From Symsagittifera roscoffensis (Eukaryota; Xenacoelomorpha; Acoela; Convolutidae), in contig NC_087065.1 of assembly GCF_963678635.1 (NCBI RefSeq), forward strand, positions 19,915,623-19,979,622: DNA of 64,000 bases. The letters run 5' to 3'. The position numbers and the translations under genes were made by a program. Shown here piece by piece: positions 43,446-55,221 of the stretch. The notes beneath the pieces were generated by a model. It worked only from the letters and a program-made list of their open reading frames with translations, was not told the DNA's origin and did no database searches. Position 1 is the stretch's first letter. Each line of letters opens with the position of its first letter.

Positions 43446-46400
43446 TTGCTAATTCCTATAATATCTTTGAGAAACAAAAAAAAGTTAAAAATCTCAAGCC
43501 AACCCGTACCCAGTTATTATAGTCACAGTAAACTAAGCAAAAAAAATTTTGAACGCAGTGGAAAAGCAAAGTTTGCGTTTGTGCGATACGAAACAAGCAA
43601 TATAAGATTGGTTCAGGAAAAAACAAAACATTACCAAATGCTCAATATAAACGAGGGGAGAAACCAAACATAGAAATAAAACAGTGGATGAAGGATAACT
43701 TCACTTAATTATGCATCGATCTCCTATCGAGCATCGAGTGAATTGGAAAAGCATTGAGTGACTTGGAAGGTCGATTATGAATTGAGTGAATTGGAAAAGC
43801 AAAAAACCACGTGATGAAAACAAAGTTTATCCCAAACGCGACTCCTATACAGCAAAAGTGACGCCGAATACCAATACACTTTCAGGAACCAATCAAAAAA
43901 GAATTGAACAAACTGATAGATCAGAATCATTTAAAAAAAAATGGGCAAATGTTCAGACAAACAGTTCATCAGCCCGATCGTAATTACCGTAAATTAAGAT
44001 CAAACTGTGAAACTGGCGTTAGCTTTGAAGAAAACTAACAAATTTAATTATAAAAAAAACATCAAATGCTGAATATTGAACTGCTATTAGACATCATCGC
44101 GCAAACCATAAAACATGTTTCAAAAGAGCAAACATTATTTTGAGCAAACTCAAAAGAGCAAACTCAAAAGAGCACTGCGTCCCTTGCTAAAAAAAGACAG
44201 AAAAAAAACCATTAGATTGGACATGAGAACATGACATAACCTTTAAAAAGATTAAAAAGTTAGTTTCAAAAATCACGCAAAATACAAATTTTGATCAGAA
44301 TCTTGAAACCCGCGAGGTTTGCGACGCACCACCTTTTGGTCTAGGCGCAGCTCTACAACAGAACACATCAGAAGGTTGGGTGGCAATTGCGTACGCGTCA
44401 AAATTTTTAAGTCCTTTGGAAAAAACAATACTCACTAAACGAACTTTAGCGTCGGATGGGCAATAGAACACTATTCGTACGAAAAAATTTTACTGTCATC
44501 ACAGACCACCGGACTTTAATCAGCGCATTGAGCGCAAGCGAAAGATCAAAAACTAGTCAAAATTGACTCTAATCCCTATGAACTTTGACACAAGACGCTT
44601 GGCGGGGAAAAATGGAATGAATTGACTATATGTCCTAAAATCCGGTTGGATAAGCAATACCACCAAGTGAGTATGATCAAGAACTTGTGATGCGCATGGC
44701 GTCAATCAACTCAATTATAATTAATCTTGAAATGATTGACAACTTAATTTTAAACCACCTGACTAATCAGAAGCGAGCACCTAATCGACTGATCAAAAAT
44801 TCGCGAAAACTGAAGGAACGCTAACAAGCCAAACTAAATTTCAAGTGCATTCCAAACATTTCAAACAACTCACAAACGGTCAAGCACCTCAACAAAATTT
44901 CAGTCAATCGATCACAATTTTTTCCAATATCAAGTCGAAAGTAAATACTCTGAGTAGGAAAACAAACTTTGTAACCTTAACACAAATACTAACAAACAGA
45001 GGAAGATGCGGAACAAAGGATTAGAAGGAGGATTCATTGCGGAAAAAGTAAGCAACAACAATCGAAGCAGGACCAGTCAACGCAACGAAAAAGGCAAGGA
45101 GAGTCCGATCGGGAAGAGAGCCTTTCCGATCCGCGCTGGCATAGACGAAGGACAATCATAAAGCACGTCAATCAAGCCATGTGGAATCGAGTAAAGAACC
45201 AAGTATGAAAACAAAAAACGACAAAGGAAATTTCATCTCCAAAACAACGGATCACGCTAAGCTGTCATCTTCCACCCAAGCAGAGTCAAAAACACAAGAA
45301 AAACATAGACAAACAGAACTATCAATCGAGACAAGAGAAATATAAGAGTACTGCGTGAGCTGCGTGGACCCAACCACAGCCAGACAAGAGGAAACCCATC
45401 CAAACGTGGAAACACCCACAATGACATCAACGCACGCGTGGGAACAACAACAACAACTCCAACTGAAAGTCAGTCACGAAATGGTAACAGAGGGGTTGGT
45501 AGCTACAGTCCACAAGGAATCCAACACAGAAATCGAGGAGGACACCCCACTTTAGAGAAAAAACCTGGAGTGCTGGAGAATCAATTTCATTGCCGGCGCA
45601 GCACGAAAAGACCGGAACATGCGCTCACTGCTCAACTTCGTGAAAAAACGAGACTGAGAAGCCCTCAAGCTGTCTTTTGGTCAGTACTCGTACAATATAC
45701 GAAACCGCCTACACGTGCGAGAGGATTGCCTGCTCATCGAGAAGCGGATTGTCCTCCCTACTAAACTCCGACAGACAGTGCTCGATAGTGTTCATCTCAC
45801 TCACCCCTGATCGGCGGCCCTGCTAGATTTCTGCCAACACATCTGGTTCTCCCCTATCCACCGTCAATGGGGCTAATGGCACAAGGATAACGGCAATGTA
45901 CCGAACAAGGTAAAAACTTGAAACCAATAATAGGCAAACAAAACTCATTCCAAATGGAACGTGTTGTCGAACCTGGCGAAGAGTTACAATTAGATTTTGC
46001 AGGACCCCTCCCGGGTGATTTAAATAAAGACGCATATATACTAGTTGCTATGGATAAGTGGTCAAAATTGCCAACGGCTAAGGTAGTTTCGAACACGGCG
46101 GCAGACGTCGCATTGAAATTTATGCAACGCTATATATCAAATAACGGAGTACCACGCAAATTAAGATGCGACGAAGCACAAACATTCTGAGCCAGAAAAA
46201 TTTCAATTTTTTTGCAAATCAAATAATTTAAAACTCTTTTTTGCAACAGTAGATAATTACAGATTAATAGGGGTAGTAGAAAGGTTGATACAAAACAATT
46301 CAACGGCGCCTCGGAGTAATAAGAATTGACGAGAACAATTTCCCGTTCAAATTTACCTCGGATGTCGCGGAAATTATCAAAAAACTACGCATAACTCCAC

Positions 46401-47720
46401 ACGGAATAACAAAAATAACACCATTTGAAGCCCAAATGGGTAGAAAGGCCAATACGCCACTTGCCAATATAGAAACAAGTAGTTCACCTAATAAATTAGG
46501 CTTGGAAAACGCCAAACACGCCTGATTAGACCGCAAGAACTTGATTAATGCACACCTGATTAGACCAGCGGAATTAATGCACACTTCATATGTGGTTAGA
46601 AAATGAGTCTGCAATCCCGGAGTCTGCAATCCACAGCCACAAAACACAATGTGAAAACCACAGGCGATGAGAAAGAGAAATTTAAAGTAAGATACAATGG
46701 CAGGTAGAACCAAATATCACAAAACGAATAGAACAAGTAGCGAGGAAAACAGTTAAGTTGGCACCAAAAACGAAAGGCCCAAAAACTATTGAACAAAAAA
46801 TACAAAAATATCGATGGCATAAGCTTGACATATACACCACACACAGCGTAAGTACAAATAAAAGGAAAACAACCAAGACTACTAAGAAACAGCGGCTTTG
46901 CATTCGTTCCTAACCCTTCAACCTAGGGTCCGTGCCGGCAAGAAAGCTCATTCAAACGAAAGGCAAAACCTACCGGAAATTGAATAAAGAGAAAACCACA
47001 ACGGACACCAACAATGGGAATGAAGTTCCATACGGAGTTGTCAAACAGTGGCAACCCCAAAAAAAAACAATCGGAGAGCAAAATATCAACCTCGTTGGGT
47101 GACACGGAGTCATTGAATTCAGAAAACACCGCTTCCTATCCAAAACGGATCAACAAGAAGAAAACAACTGAAGCTGCAAAACTCTTGACATCAACGAGAA
47201 AATCGGGTCGAGCCCGACAATCAGCACTAGCCGGCGCACTGGGGAATCCGGTCCCCCCAATTAATGCAATGGGAAACGTAACCCAATCACCGGCAAAACA
47301 CTTTTCTATCGAGTCGCCTACTAACAAAATTCCAGAAAAAAATATGGCCATGAATTAACTCCCGCAACTCCCGAACCAGAACCCAGCCTGAAAATCGTCA
47401 TCTCCGAGATAGGATTTCATGAGAAATCGCCGGAATACAAAGCCTGCGTTAAATTTCTGGAGCCCATAAAGCAAAAAGGGAAGAAAGAATAGCAACAAGC
47501 AAAGGAAATAATCGATTTGGTATCCCCTTCAGACAATTCACAGAAAACACGAAACAATGAAGTCCTCGTGGTTGCAAACGTAAACAACAAAAACATCGAG
47601 AAAACAGAAACAGACAACAAAAGAGACGACTCAAAGGAGTACCAAGAAAAACTTTAAAAGGAAGATCCAGACGATGAGGAAATTCAACAGGAGATGGAAA
47701 AAGAAAAAGAAACAGCATAA
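43446..47720 (+). pseudogene. Decayed Ty3/gypsy pol, tandem copy B with 3' tail
   Basis: Begins with the same sequence as copy A (TTGCTAATTCCTA...) and follows it through RT start, RNase H and integrase. It keeps a ~390-base segment (about 44949-45340) that copy A lacks, and lacks a ~110-base segment (around 44140) that copy A has. Integrase continues further than in A: KLRITPHGITKITPFEAQMG near 46390-46440, then ENAKHA and a basic/polar tail with frames up to about 47720. It has stops and shifts throughout. Together with A it implies tandem duplication of an already damaged element. Confidence 0.78.
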
Positions 47721-47843
47721 GAAGTTATAAAGTCCGATGAGGTCTCAAAACTCAACATTGTCTTACTGGGATTAAGAACTCCGGTCCTACAGTGACCTAA
47801 AACACAAATCAGTGAAAAATTAGTTTTTTTTCTCCTGGGGGAA

Positions 47844-48071
47844 TGTCATCCGGCCGGCTTGGCAAAATTAGATATGTAATTGTATTTGTTTATAGCTCCC
47901 TACGTTGAGCAGGTCACTTGACCTCGTATGATAAAATCATGTTATGTTGGTTAGAACTTTTTTAAAGACTTTCAGAACTAGTTGTTTTCTTTGAGTTCTC
48001 AAGTTAACCTTATTTGTTGTCTACCAGTCCGTCGGATTCGATACTGATAGATATCATAAATTACGGTATAA
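47844..48071 (+). repeat. Possible 3' LTR of the copy B element
   Basis: A purine run (GGGGGAA) at 47837-47843 is followed at once by TGTCATCCGGCCGG, as expected for a PPT-LTR junction. A candidate end (ATAACA) occurs near 48071. No matching upstream LTR was found in the window, so the boundaries are uncertain. Confidence 0.3.
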
Positions 48072-48709
48072 CACGGCCATTGGAGTAGGACTTCAGTTTA
48101 TGTTACCGAAAACTGGGTTTTGCTTTACCAGCAAGGAACTTTAAAGAGTCCACGGAATGGAGACTAGCCCAAAACATCAATTTTTGGTGAAATTTTACTG
48201 CTGTTATTGGTTGTTTAATGCCAAATTTCGACCGGGTTTCTATGCGAGCATAAATCAATAATTTACCTATCAAACTATATCTTTCCAATTTTAAGAAAAA
48301 TTCAGTTTTTTTTTAGTGTTATAAGACTCAATACCTTTTCTTGGATAGGTTCCAGATTGTCACGAATCAATATACGGGTTTCTAGGTTCAAGTGAGGCTG
48401 TTTTTTGAATCAAACTTTCCGTTGCTGCTCTGTCTCCAGGGGGCGACTTTCCAAAATTTTGTCGACCTTTTTTTAGGTCGACCAAATTGATTTTTCCAGC
48501 TCCCCCAAAGCACTAAAAAGTCCGTTTTGGTTTAATTTTTTGCTACGCAGGCAAAATTTTTTTTTTAAATGGCCAAAAAAGGCGTTTGGTCAATCACTTT
48601 TTGGAAAGTTTTGACCAAAATATCGCAATTTTTTGGTGCGCGCTGCCCCTCAAAAAGTCGTTTTTAGAAAAATTTTAGGTTTAGTCGCCCAAAAATGGAT
48701 ATCTCAAAA

Positions 48710-48795
48710 TAGTACAAAGGGCGGACCCTTCGGTTCGACAGGGGGTCGAATCCCTGAGGGAAGGCGTCCCCCGCCCTAAATCCGCCCTTGTCTGT
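48710..48795. repeat. GC-rich structured element in AT-rich DNA
   Basis: Outer arms ACAAAGGGCGGA and TCCGCCCTTGT pair around ~55 bases containing GGGGGTCGAATCCCTGAGGG and GGCGTCCCCCGCCC, which can form inner hairpins. TCGAATCC resembles a tRNA B box but is in the wrong place for a cloverleaf. It is most likely part of a SINE or other interspersed repeat, or a structured RNA. Confidence 0.35.
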
Positions 48796-48954
48796 ATCCC
48801 GCCTCCTTTCTTCTTTGCAGGCTTCCTTTGCAGGTATGTTATGCACTGTTTGCTGACTCAATTGTGTGAATTTTGTTTTAAAGCGTGTCAGTTATCAAAT
48901 ATCTAAATCCGTAATTGCAATATTTGTTGAACGAGTAAAACAGAGTTGAGTTGC

Positions 48955-49052
48955 AAAAAATATACCGCAGGAAATCTTTACTTACAAATTACAAGGCAGT
49001 CTCCTTCCGAACTGAGCCACCTGGCCTAGCTGTGTGTGTGTGTGTGTGTGTG
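48955..49052 (-). repeat. tRNA-like fragment next to a (TG)11 microsatellite
   Basis: 49031-49052 is a perfect TG repeat. Adjacent to it on the minus strand, CTAGGCCAGGTGGCTCAGTTCGG followed by AAGGAGACTGCCTTGTAA resembles the 5' half of a tRNA (A box TGGCTCAGTTCGG) and no B box follows. It is probably a truncated SINE. Confidence 0.4.
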
Positions 49053-50112
49053 AAATCTTTCACTTATCATATACAGAGGTGAACTGGAGCTTCGCACCAC
49101 TTGCGATATCGCGCAAACATAGCATTTCAACCTAACAGCCAGAAAATCAAACAAGTTATTTAGTCGAAAAAAATTGAAATTTCAAAAAAATCAAATGCAA
49201 AACATGTTTTGGCTGCAATGATGTTAAATTTGAGGGAAAAAACTTCTACGATTTTCTTTAGTCGTCCTACACATACCAAAGTGATCACATTTTAAAATAG
49301 TTGAAAAAGTTTTTTTTTTTTTTTCGTTTTTGAAAAATTTTCTTGAAAAATAATGGTTGGTCGAGACTTTCCGTTAAGTTGGCTAGCATCTCTCAATTCG
49401 TGTTCAATTTGCATAAACAATAATTATTTTTATTGAATTTTTCAAAGCTGAAACTACGGTAGATCTAAGCGGTAAATCCATAACAATGAAAAACTCAAAA
49501 ATTCCACAATTGTTAGCTTATGAACTTTAGTTTTTGTAGCATACGGCCATTTTTGAGCCGATTTTTTGAACGATGCTTAATTATTTTGCGGAACGATAAT
49601 TCCAAATGAATACTGATTGTTCCACACTTTCAAAACTTGAAAAAAAAAGATTACAATGAAATTTATAAAATTCAACCCACAAAATGAAACAAATGTAGCA
49701 AAATTGAGCTTGTTAACATTTCAACTATTCCAAAGCTGCTTCCATATAATTTACATTTAACACTTGACAATTCATGGGAATTAGGGTTTTGTTAAGAGTT
49801 CTATTTTTCTTATGGTATAAAGCTACAGCTAATCACATTAGCACAACAATGCAAATCCAACTTTTAAAAACCAAAAGGCCGGCCAATCCCAGCTCTGCTG
49901 GGCACAATTAACTGGACGGCAGGTGAATCAAAAAAAGTACTGAGAACACAAACATATACAACACAATGCACACAAGTCAACCAAATCAAATGAATCAATT
50001 CAAATCTACACTAATTAGTAGCATCTTTTAAAGGAGAAGTTTATGCTAGTCTCAACATTTGAAGTTTTAGAATGACGTATGAGATTATGATTCTAATCAA
50101 GTTTCGAACAGT
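49053..50112. other. AT-rich intergenic stretch downstream of the RhoGAP gene
   Basis: No gene is recognised. It presumably includes the 3' UTR of the ARHGAP19-like gene, whose stop codon is at 50113-50115. No clear minus-strand AATAAA was fixed. Confidence 0.4.
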
Positions 50113-53100
50113 CTAAACAGGTGTGTTCCTGAAAGCAGCGATATGAGGAGAATTCTGTAAAGGTGAAATTTTGAGGGGAGTTCGCGGCATTGAGGGGGGA
50201 GAAAGATGTCTTTGGTTTCTGATGATCGGCTGGTGATGATGGTTTGTCTGGTGTCTATTGACATCATAGGAATCTCGCTTGTCAACCAAATTCACACCAG
50301 GGAGTCGATTCTAAAAGCAAAAAATATGATTTACCATCGCAGATTAAATTTAATTTTTTTCGAAACGAAAGAATCGTTGGACCCAGATTGACTGTAATTA
50401 ACTTTTATGAAAAATTGCAATTTAACTAATGCCATTTAGCCTTATTATTTCTTATCTACAATTCCCCTTCGACAGAATATTGCAACTCTAAAATTATTGA
50501 ACGATTATATAGGATAGATATTGGATAGAGATATTAATTCATCAAACCGCTATCTCGTCCTGTGAAATTAAACGCGAAACCAGTATATAAATCAATTTTC
50601 GAAGCACAATTTAATTTAAATTTTAATTTGTCTTGGATATTTAGGAACTCACTCTAAATGCACTTGTAATTGCGGTATGGGCTGATTTGCTTCTGTGTTT
50701 CCCACTGCTACCATTTCCAATGGCGTTGGGAGTTGTTGATCTCTTGTGTTTCGATTGTTTATCTTTGATTACATTGGACTCCGCTGGCTGACCAATGTCT
50801 TTGGCCCCTCCGCTTTTCATGAAAGCTCTGAAGCGTCCACGCTTCTCGTTTTCCTGAAGCAAATAGATAAAGATTAGATTGTTGAACTAAACACAAAAGA
50901 CATAGGGAAGACAATTCCTCTGATGTTCTTGATTCGGACATCGGTATCAAAGGTGTTGTCATTCTATTTAAATTTTCTAGGTGAAACAAGCATTACTTGC
51001 TTTTATTATTACCCATTTTATCTAGCTAATCAAACAAGTATGAATGATTGTGCTAAAGCAACAAAAAATCGTTGGTCTTTACAGCCTAACATGATACGAT
51101 TTCGAGTATTTGGAAAAAATGGTTCTGCCTATGATAGAAATACACATAGTTCCGCCTATGATAGAAACATACTTCGAGCTATTTCACCCGATTGTCCTTA
51201 AAGAAACCTCCACGACTTCTGACAATTGTATAAGAACTAATCATAATTACGTTAGAGCCTGAACCATAGTTGATGAGTTGGGATGCATTCTGTCTGGCGT
51301 AGAGGTAGTTGGACACCTGTTCTCTTAGATCTCCAGGCACCTGCAGAGCCACACGCCAATGTCTGATCATAAAGGTCACGGCATAGCAAGTCAGAGTCCA
51401 ATTCTCAACACAGGTCACATTGAGGTTCACAGAGGCAGATGAGTTTACGGGACACTTGCCTTGAGCAGCCATCGAGGCCTAGAAAAAATATACAAATCAG
51501 TTTATGCACAAAAACTAATTAACAAGAAACTAACGTCTAAAACGCTCACCCTTAAAAGATCAAACATATGAACTAAAAGACCAAAACACTTGCATTCGCA
51601 AAACGAATTAAAAAAACATCATTATGAAACTGTTTTCATTAATTTGATAGTTCATTTGGTTTAAAAAAACGTTTCAATACGCCTTATAAAATAAGTTTTT
51701 TCCCCACTGAATGAGCAAACGTTCGTTTCAGGCCAAAACATGCCGACGGAGGTCGTTTATATAGATATTGATGGTATCATATTAGACTTCCGAAACCTTT
51801 CACTAACCGGTGTGGGATTAGAAGCGAAGAAATGTGGTGCAAATATGGTGGCCAAGTTGGACGCCGACATCCTAGTGATATTCTTATTCTTGGCCACTTG
51901 ATACAACATAGACAATACAATCTTCAGAATGGCTCTCTGATTGGCGGACAGCATGCAGAACACAATCTGCAGAGCCTCAATGTGTTCTTTCTTCTTCTGT
52001 TCAAACTGCGAAAGAGTTTCTAAGTTTCCCAACAATTGTTCCATGTTTTGCACACTTCGACCGTTTCCACTCATAGCGTCATCAGGCGGCGAATTTTTTG
52101 TCATTTTCGAGTTCAAGTCTTCAAGTGACGAAACCAACTTTTTGCTGTTCTCTTTCACTATGCTTCTCTCGTGGTCCAGGAAATGAGTGACATTAGCGAT
52201 CAGCAGATGAGTTAAATGGGTCGACACTGGGATGAGGTCTATATTTGACAGGTAATGCTTGAGGACACTGGCAATGTCGTGTTGGGTGAAGTATCCGGTG
52301 GCTAGAAGATTAGAGAGCTCGCCAGTTCGGATGCCCTCTTTCAGTTTCTCAACTCGTATCAAGTTGCCTGGGACTCTGAACAAGCCTTCGAAGTCAAGAT
52401 CTAGAACATATCCAACAATTTCATCAATTGCGACTAAGCTATTGATTTCTACAGCTTACATTCTAAAAACCATTCATTGCCACTTTAAAATTTATTTCTT
52501 CAGCTAAAAAAAATCGATAAAGATGCACGTATTTTGGATTTATAGCATTGCACTTCTACAAGTCCCAACTTCTATTATCCATATTGTTTTTTTTTACTTT
52601 TTAAAAATAGAAGTTATTCGTTCAAAAATACTTACTCTGTAAGAGGTGGTCCGACAATATCTTCACTACTGAAATGTCCAAAACTGTCACGTCACATCCA
52701 CTATTCTGATTTTTACCGCCCCATGTGAACAAAGCCGATTTCGCCTTGTCCGCCAAAGAGCTCGACGGCTTACTTCCCATATTGTTACTGGGTGAATTTG
52801 CAGCTGAATTTCTGAACTGTTTTTGATTGCCAAGGCTGTTTGCTGACGTCACTGGTTGGAACGTGATCAAAGCTTTTAGAGCTTCCGGCGACAGTTCAAC
52901 TAATCTGTTCAGTTGGTGTGCACAAAGTTGGAACAAAATCGACTTTTCTTGACTGTTCAAAAGGTAAATCAATTCAACTGAAGTGTCGTCATCGTAACTG
53001 TATTCTGAGGTGCTCCCCTTTCTCGGGTTATGATTCTGGGGTTGTTCTCTGTCCTCGTTTGACGAATATGAATTTGATGACGGAGACGAGTCGTGTTCGG

Positions 53101-53462
53101 ATCTGACAGTCACTTCGCATTGGTTGATCCTATCAGTCGTTGAGTATGTCGTATGTGGTGTCGTGGTGGCTGCCCAGTTGTCTAATGCTCCTGTTTCACA
53201 GGGTGATGCCATTTTTGATGGGTTGAAGAGTCGGTTTTGTCCAGTCCTAATGTCTACAGGCGAAGTCTTTGTCTTCGACAAGTCCTTCTGAAAAATAAAC
53301 TCGTTTAACTAATTTACGAAACTCATGCGACGAAACTACTGTCCTATTTTGAACTCAGAGTCCTTCCACGAACTGACATTGCCAATTTAAAAAGGTGTTA
53401 AAAGATATTACCTTGCTGTGTCTTCGAAGACGCTTTTCACTGAAGATGTACTTGGAACTCAT
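50113..53462 (-). CDS. ARHGAP19: ARHGAP19-like Rho GTPase-activating protein (six exons, ~677 aa)
   Basis: Exons on the minus strand: 53462-53412, 53287-52636, 52448-51808, 51478-51188, 50853-50653, 50310-50113. All junctions are GT-AG and the reading phases fit (phase 1 only between exons 2 and 3). The RhoGAP domain lies in exon 3: GLFRVPGN with the arginine finger (about R259), VLKHYLSNIDLIP (K298), and MSASNLATIFAP (N432). Exon 4 has FMIRHWRVALQVP and YLYARQNAS, matching the helical region that follows the GAP domain in ARHGAP19. Exons 5-6 are basic and Ser/Pro-rich. It would switch off Rho-type GTPases, probably RhoA-like, in cytokinesis or shape control; that role is known for the family, not shown here. 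A ~60-residue polar insert sits inside the GAP domain. The C-terminal exons are less certain than exons 2-4. Confidence 0.82.
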
Positions 53463-54760
53463 TTCTAAGACTCTTTTCGTACCAAACTTTTATTTTTGAC
53501 TGGTAATTCGAATTGTAAGGTGCAAATGGTGATATGATTTATAAAACACTGCACAATAGGGACTATCAATGATAAGGATGGCGCAAGCAAAACGCTTCTC
53601 GTTTTCGATATGTTTGATTCGCAACTAAAAATCACTTGCCGAGTAAGAAAGTCAACAAAATTAAAGATTGCTAATTTCTGCTTATTAATGGCTAGAATTC
53701 TTAATAGTGCAAAAACAAAATGAAAAGATCCGATGATTTGTAATGCCTCAAGATTCTTTAAACTTGTTTATTCTTGTTGTTTAAAGATCGATTTAGACAA
53801 CACGTATTGATTTAAAAGCCAAAGAAAATTTAATGTGAATTTTTAATTATAACAAGGAGGTATATATGCTTTTACTTATTCAGCACGAAGCAGTAGTACA
53901 TGGGACTCCTCAAAACGGACAAATTAAAAACCCATAAGGCAAAAAGTCCTCGACCTTACGTGATTATACCTTTGGAATGTAAGTTTCAACAATGCTTCAC
54001 ACCAATTATGGCAATTAGGAAATCACTGAAATGGACAAATAGCTTCTGTCCAATGCCATTAGCAACTAGTAACTAAGTTTTGACTGGTTATAATAATTTA
54101 AATTCATTCAACAAATGCCTATAAATGTCAAGCCCGAGGCACTAAAACCATCAAGCGATTATCCTTGATCGGCCAGTGTGTGTGTGTTTTGAACTAATTG
54201 TATAATCCCAGTCTTAGACTTGTCACCACATTGTTTATTCGATCCAACCACTTTTACCCAAATCCTGCCCCTTTTATTTTGACCAGATAACACCAAGGCG
54301 ACAACTGGACACTAAGAGCCAGCGATGCGCAATCCGGTTAGAACTTAAAAGAGCGCCTCAAAATAAAAGATCACACTCTAGAATCGGTTATTACAACTGT
54401 GCTTTGAACACGGCAGATTAATAAATGGTGCGGCTGTATTAACAGGACACCATAATCTATTGCGGAACTACTCTAACAACAGTTGTGACTAGTTAAAAAG
54501 TTATATTTGAGAGAGACATATGCCAAGGAATACACCTGTTGCAAAAATTCTTGGAGCATACAAACTAAATTTTATTTCACGCTCATTGAACTTCTAGCAG
54601 TGCTAATAACGCATTTAACTTATTTTATTTCACGCTCATTGAACTTCTAGCAGTGCTAATAACTTATCCAGGTATCAAAATTAACAGACACAGATGATAA
54701 AAACTGCTATTATAAATTAACGAAATGTAGCCACCTGTTGGTGTATACTTCCCCTATTTT
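53463..54760. other. Intergenic stretch between the RhoGAP gene and the RRS1 fragment
   Basis: AT-rich with no recognised gene. The RhoGAP promoter or leader should be near 53463-53550. Contains the 53-bp tandem duplication listed separately. Confidence 0.4.
54570..54663. repeat. 53-bp tandem duplication
   Basis: TTTTATTTCACGCTCATTGA... (41 identical bases) occurs at 54570-54610 and again at 54623-54663, separated by GCATTTAACTTA. Perfect identity indicates a recent duplication. Confidence 0.85.
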
Positions 54761-54763
54761 GCA

Positions 54764-54870
54764 GTATTTCGTAACCTGTTTAACTCGTTCTCAGCCACCC
54801 TTTCACCTTTTGTTAAATATTTTTTTGCTCTTAAAATTTTTCTGATCTTTTCCACTTGTTGGACGATTAT
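54764..54870 (-). pseudogene. Partial broken copy of RRS1 coding sequence
   Basis: About 100 bases match RRS1 at 55787-55890 at roughly 85% identity by eye, e.g. AAAGATCAGAAAAATTTTAA and AAAGGTGAAAGGGTGGC in both. An extra A in the A-run before TATTTAACA shifts the frame, so the protein phrase KKYLTKGERVA is present but not in frame with the preceding RRS1 part. It lies only 0.35 kb beyond the RRS1 stop, on the same strand, and is probably a local duplicate fragment. Confidence 0.75.
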
Positions 54871-54884
54871 GATAAAATAACAGC

Positions 54885-54965
54885 TGGCATTTTGCAATTC
54901 GGCACGTAGACTCCGATAGATCAGATAATTAATGCACCAATTAATGGCTCCGGTGAAAATAAAGC
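54885..54965 (-). pseudogene. Possible GPCR seventh-helix-like fragment
   Basis: The minus strand reads FTGAINWCINYLIYRSLRAE, which resembles the seventh helix and following basic end of rhodopsin-like receptors (N..INxLIY..LR.EL). No other receptor helices are visible nearby. It is in frame with the KKYLTKGERVA phrase of the RRS1 fragment downstream, so chance or a chimeric remnant are both possible. Confidence 0.25.
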
Positions 54966-55221
54966 ATGGCCTTTGATCATGATTACTTCCAACGAAAATC
55001 GAATTCAGTTCAAAACAGGTTCTGTTCCATAATTTTAATTATTACCTGTATGATAAGCCTTTCGTATCTATACAAGAAAACTCATAAGCAAAAAAGAAAA
55101 TCAACGAGAGTTCAAGACTTAATAGCGCCAGTTGACGAAAAAATCCACAAAAGATCCTTTCTCGCAATTCATGGCCTGTCAATGGACGCTGCCAATTTTT
55201 GTCACTAAATAACAAAAATTT

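Noticed and set aside
46300..46713. Minus-strand 137-codon frame in the copy B region
   Set aside because: Antisense to integrase tail sequence of the Ty3 remnant; Cys/Phe-rich composition typical of a shadow of A-rich coding DNA.
48710..48795. tRNA gene in the GC-rich hairpin
   Set aside because: The outer stem is tRNA-like in span, but the TCGAATCC motif lies in the middle rather than beside the 3' stem.
50923..51201. Plus-strand frame within the RhoGAP gene
   Set aside because: It lies over an intron and the end of exon 4 of a well-supported minus-strand gene and has no domain.
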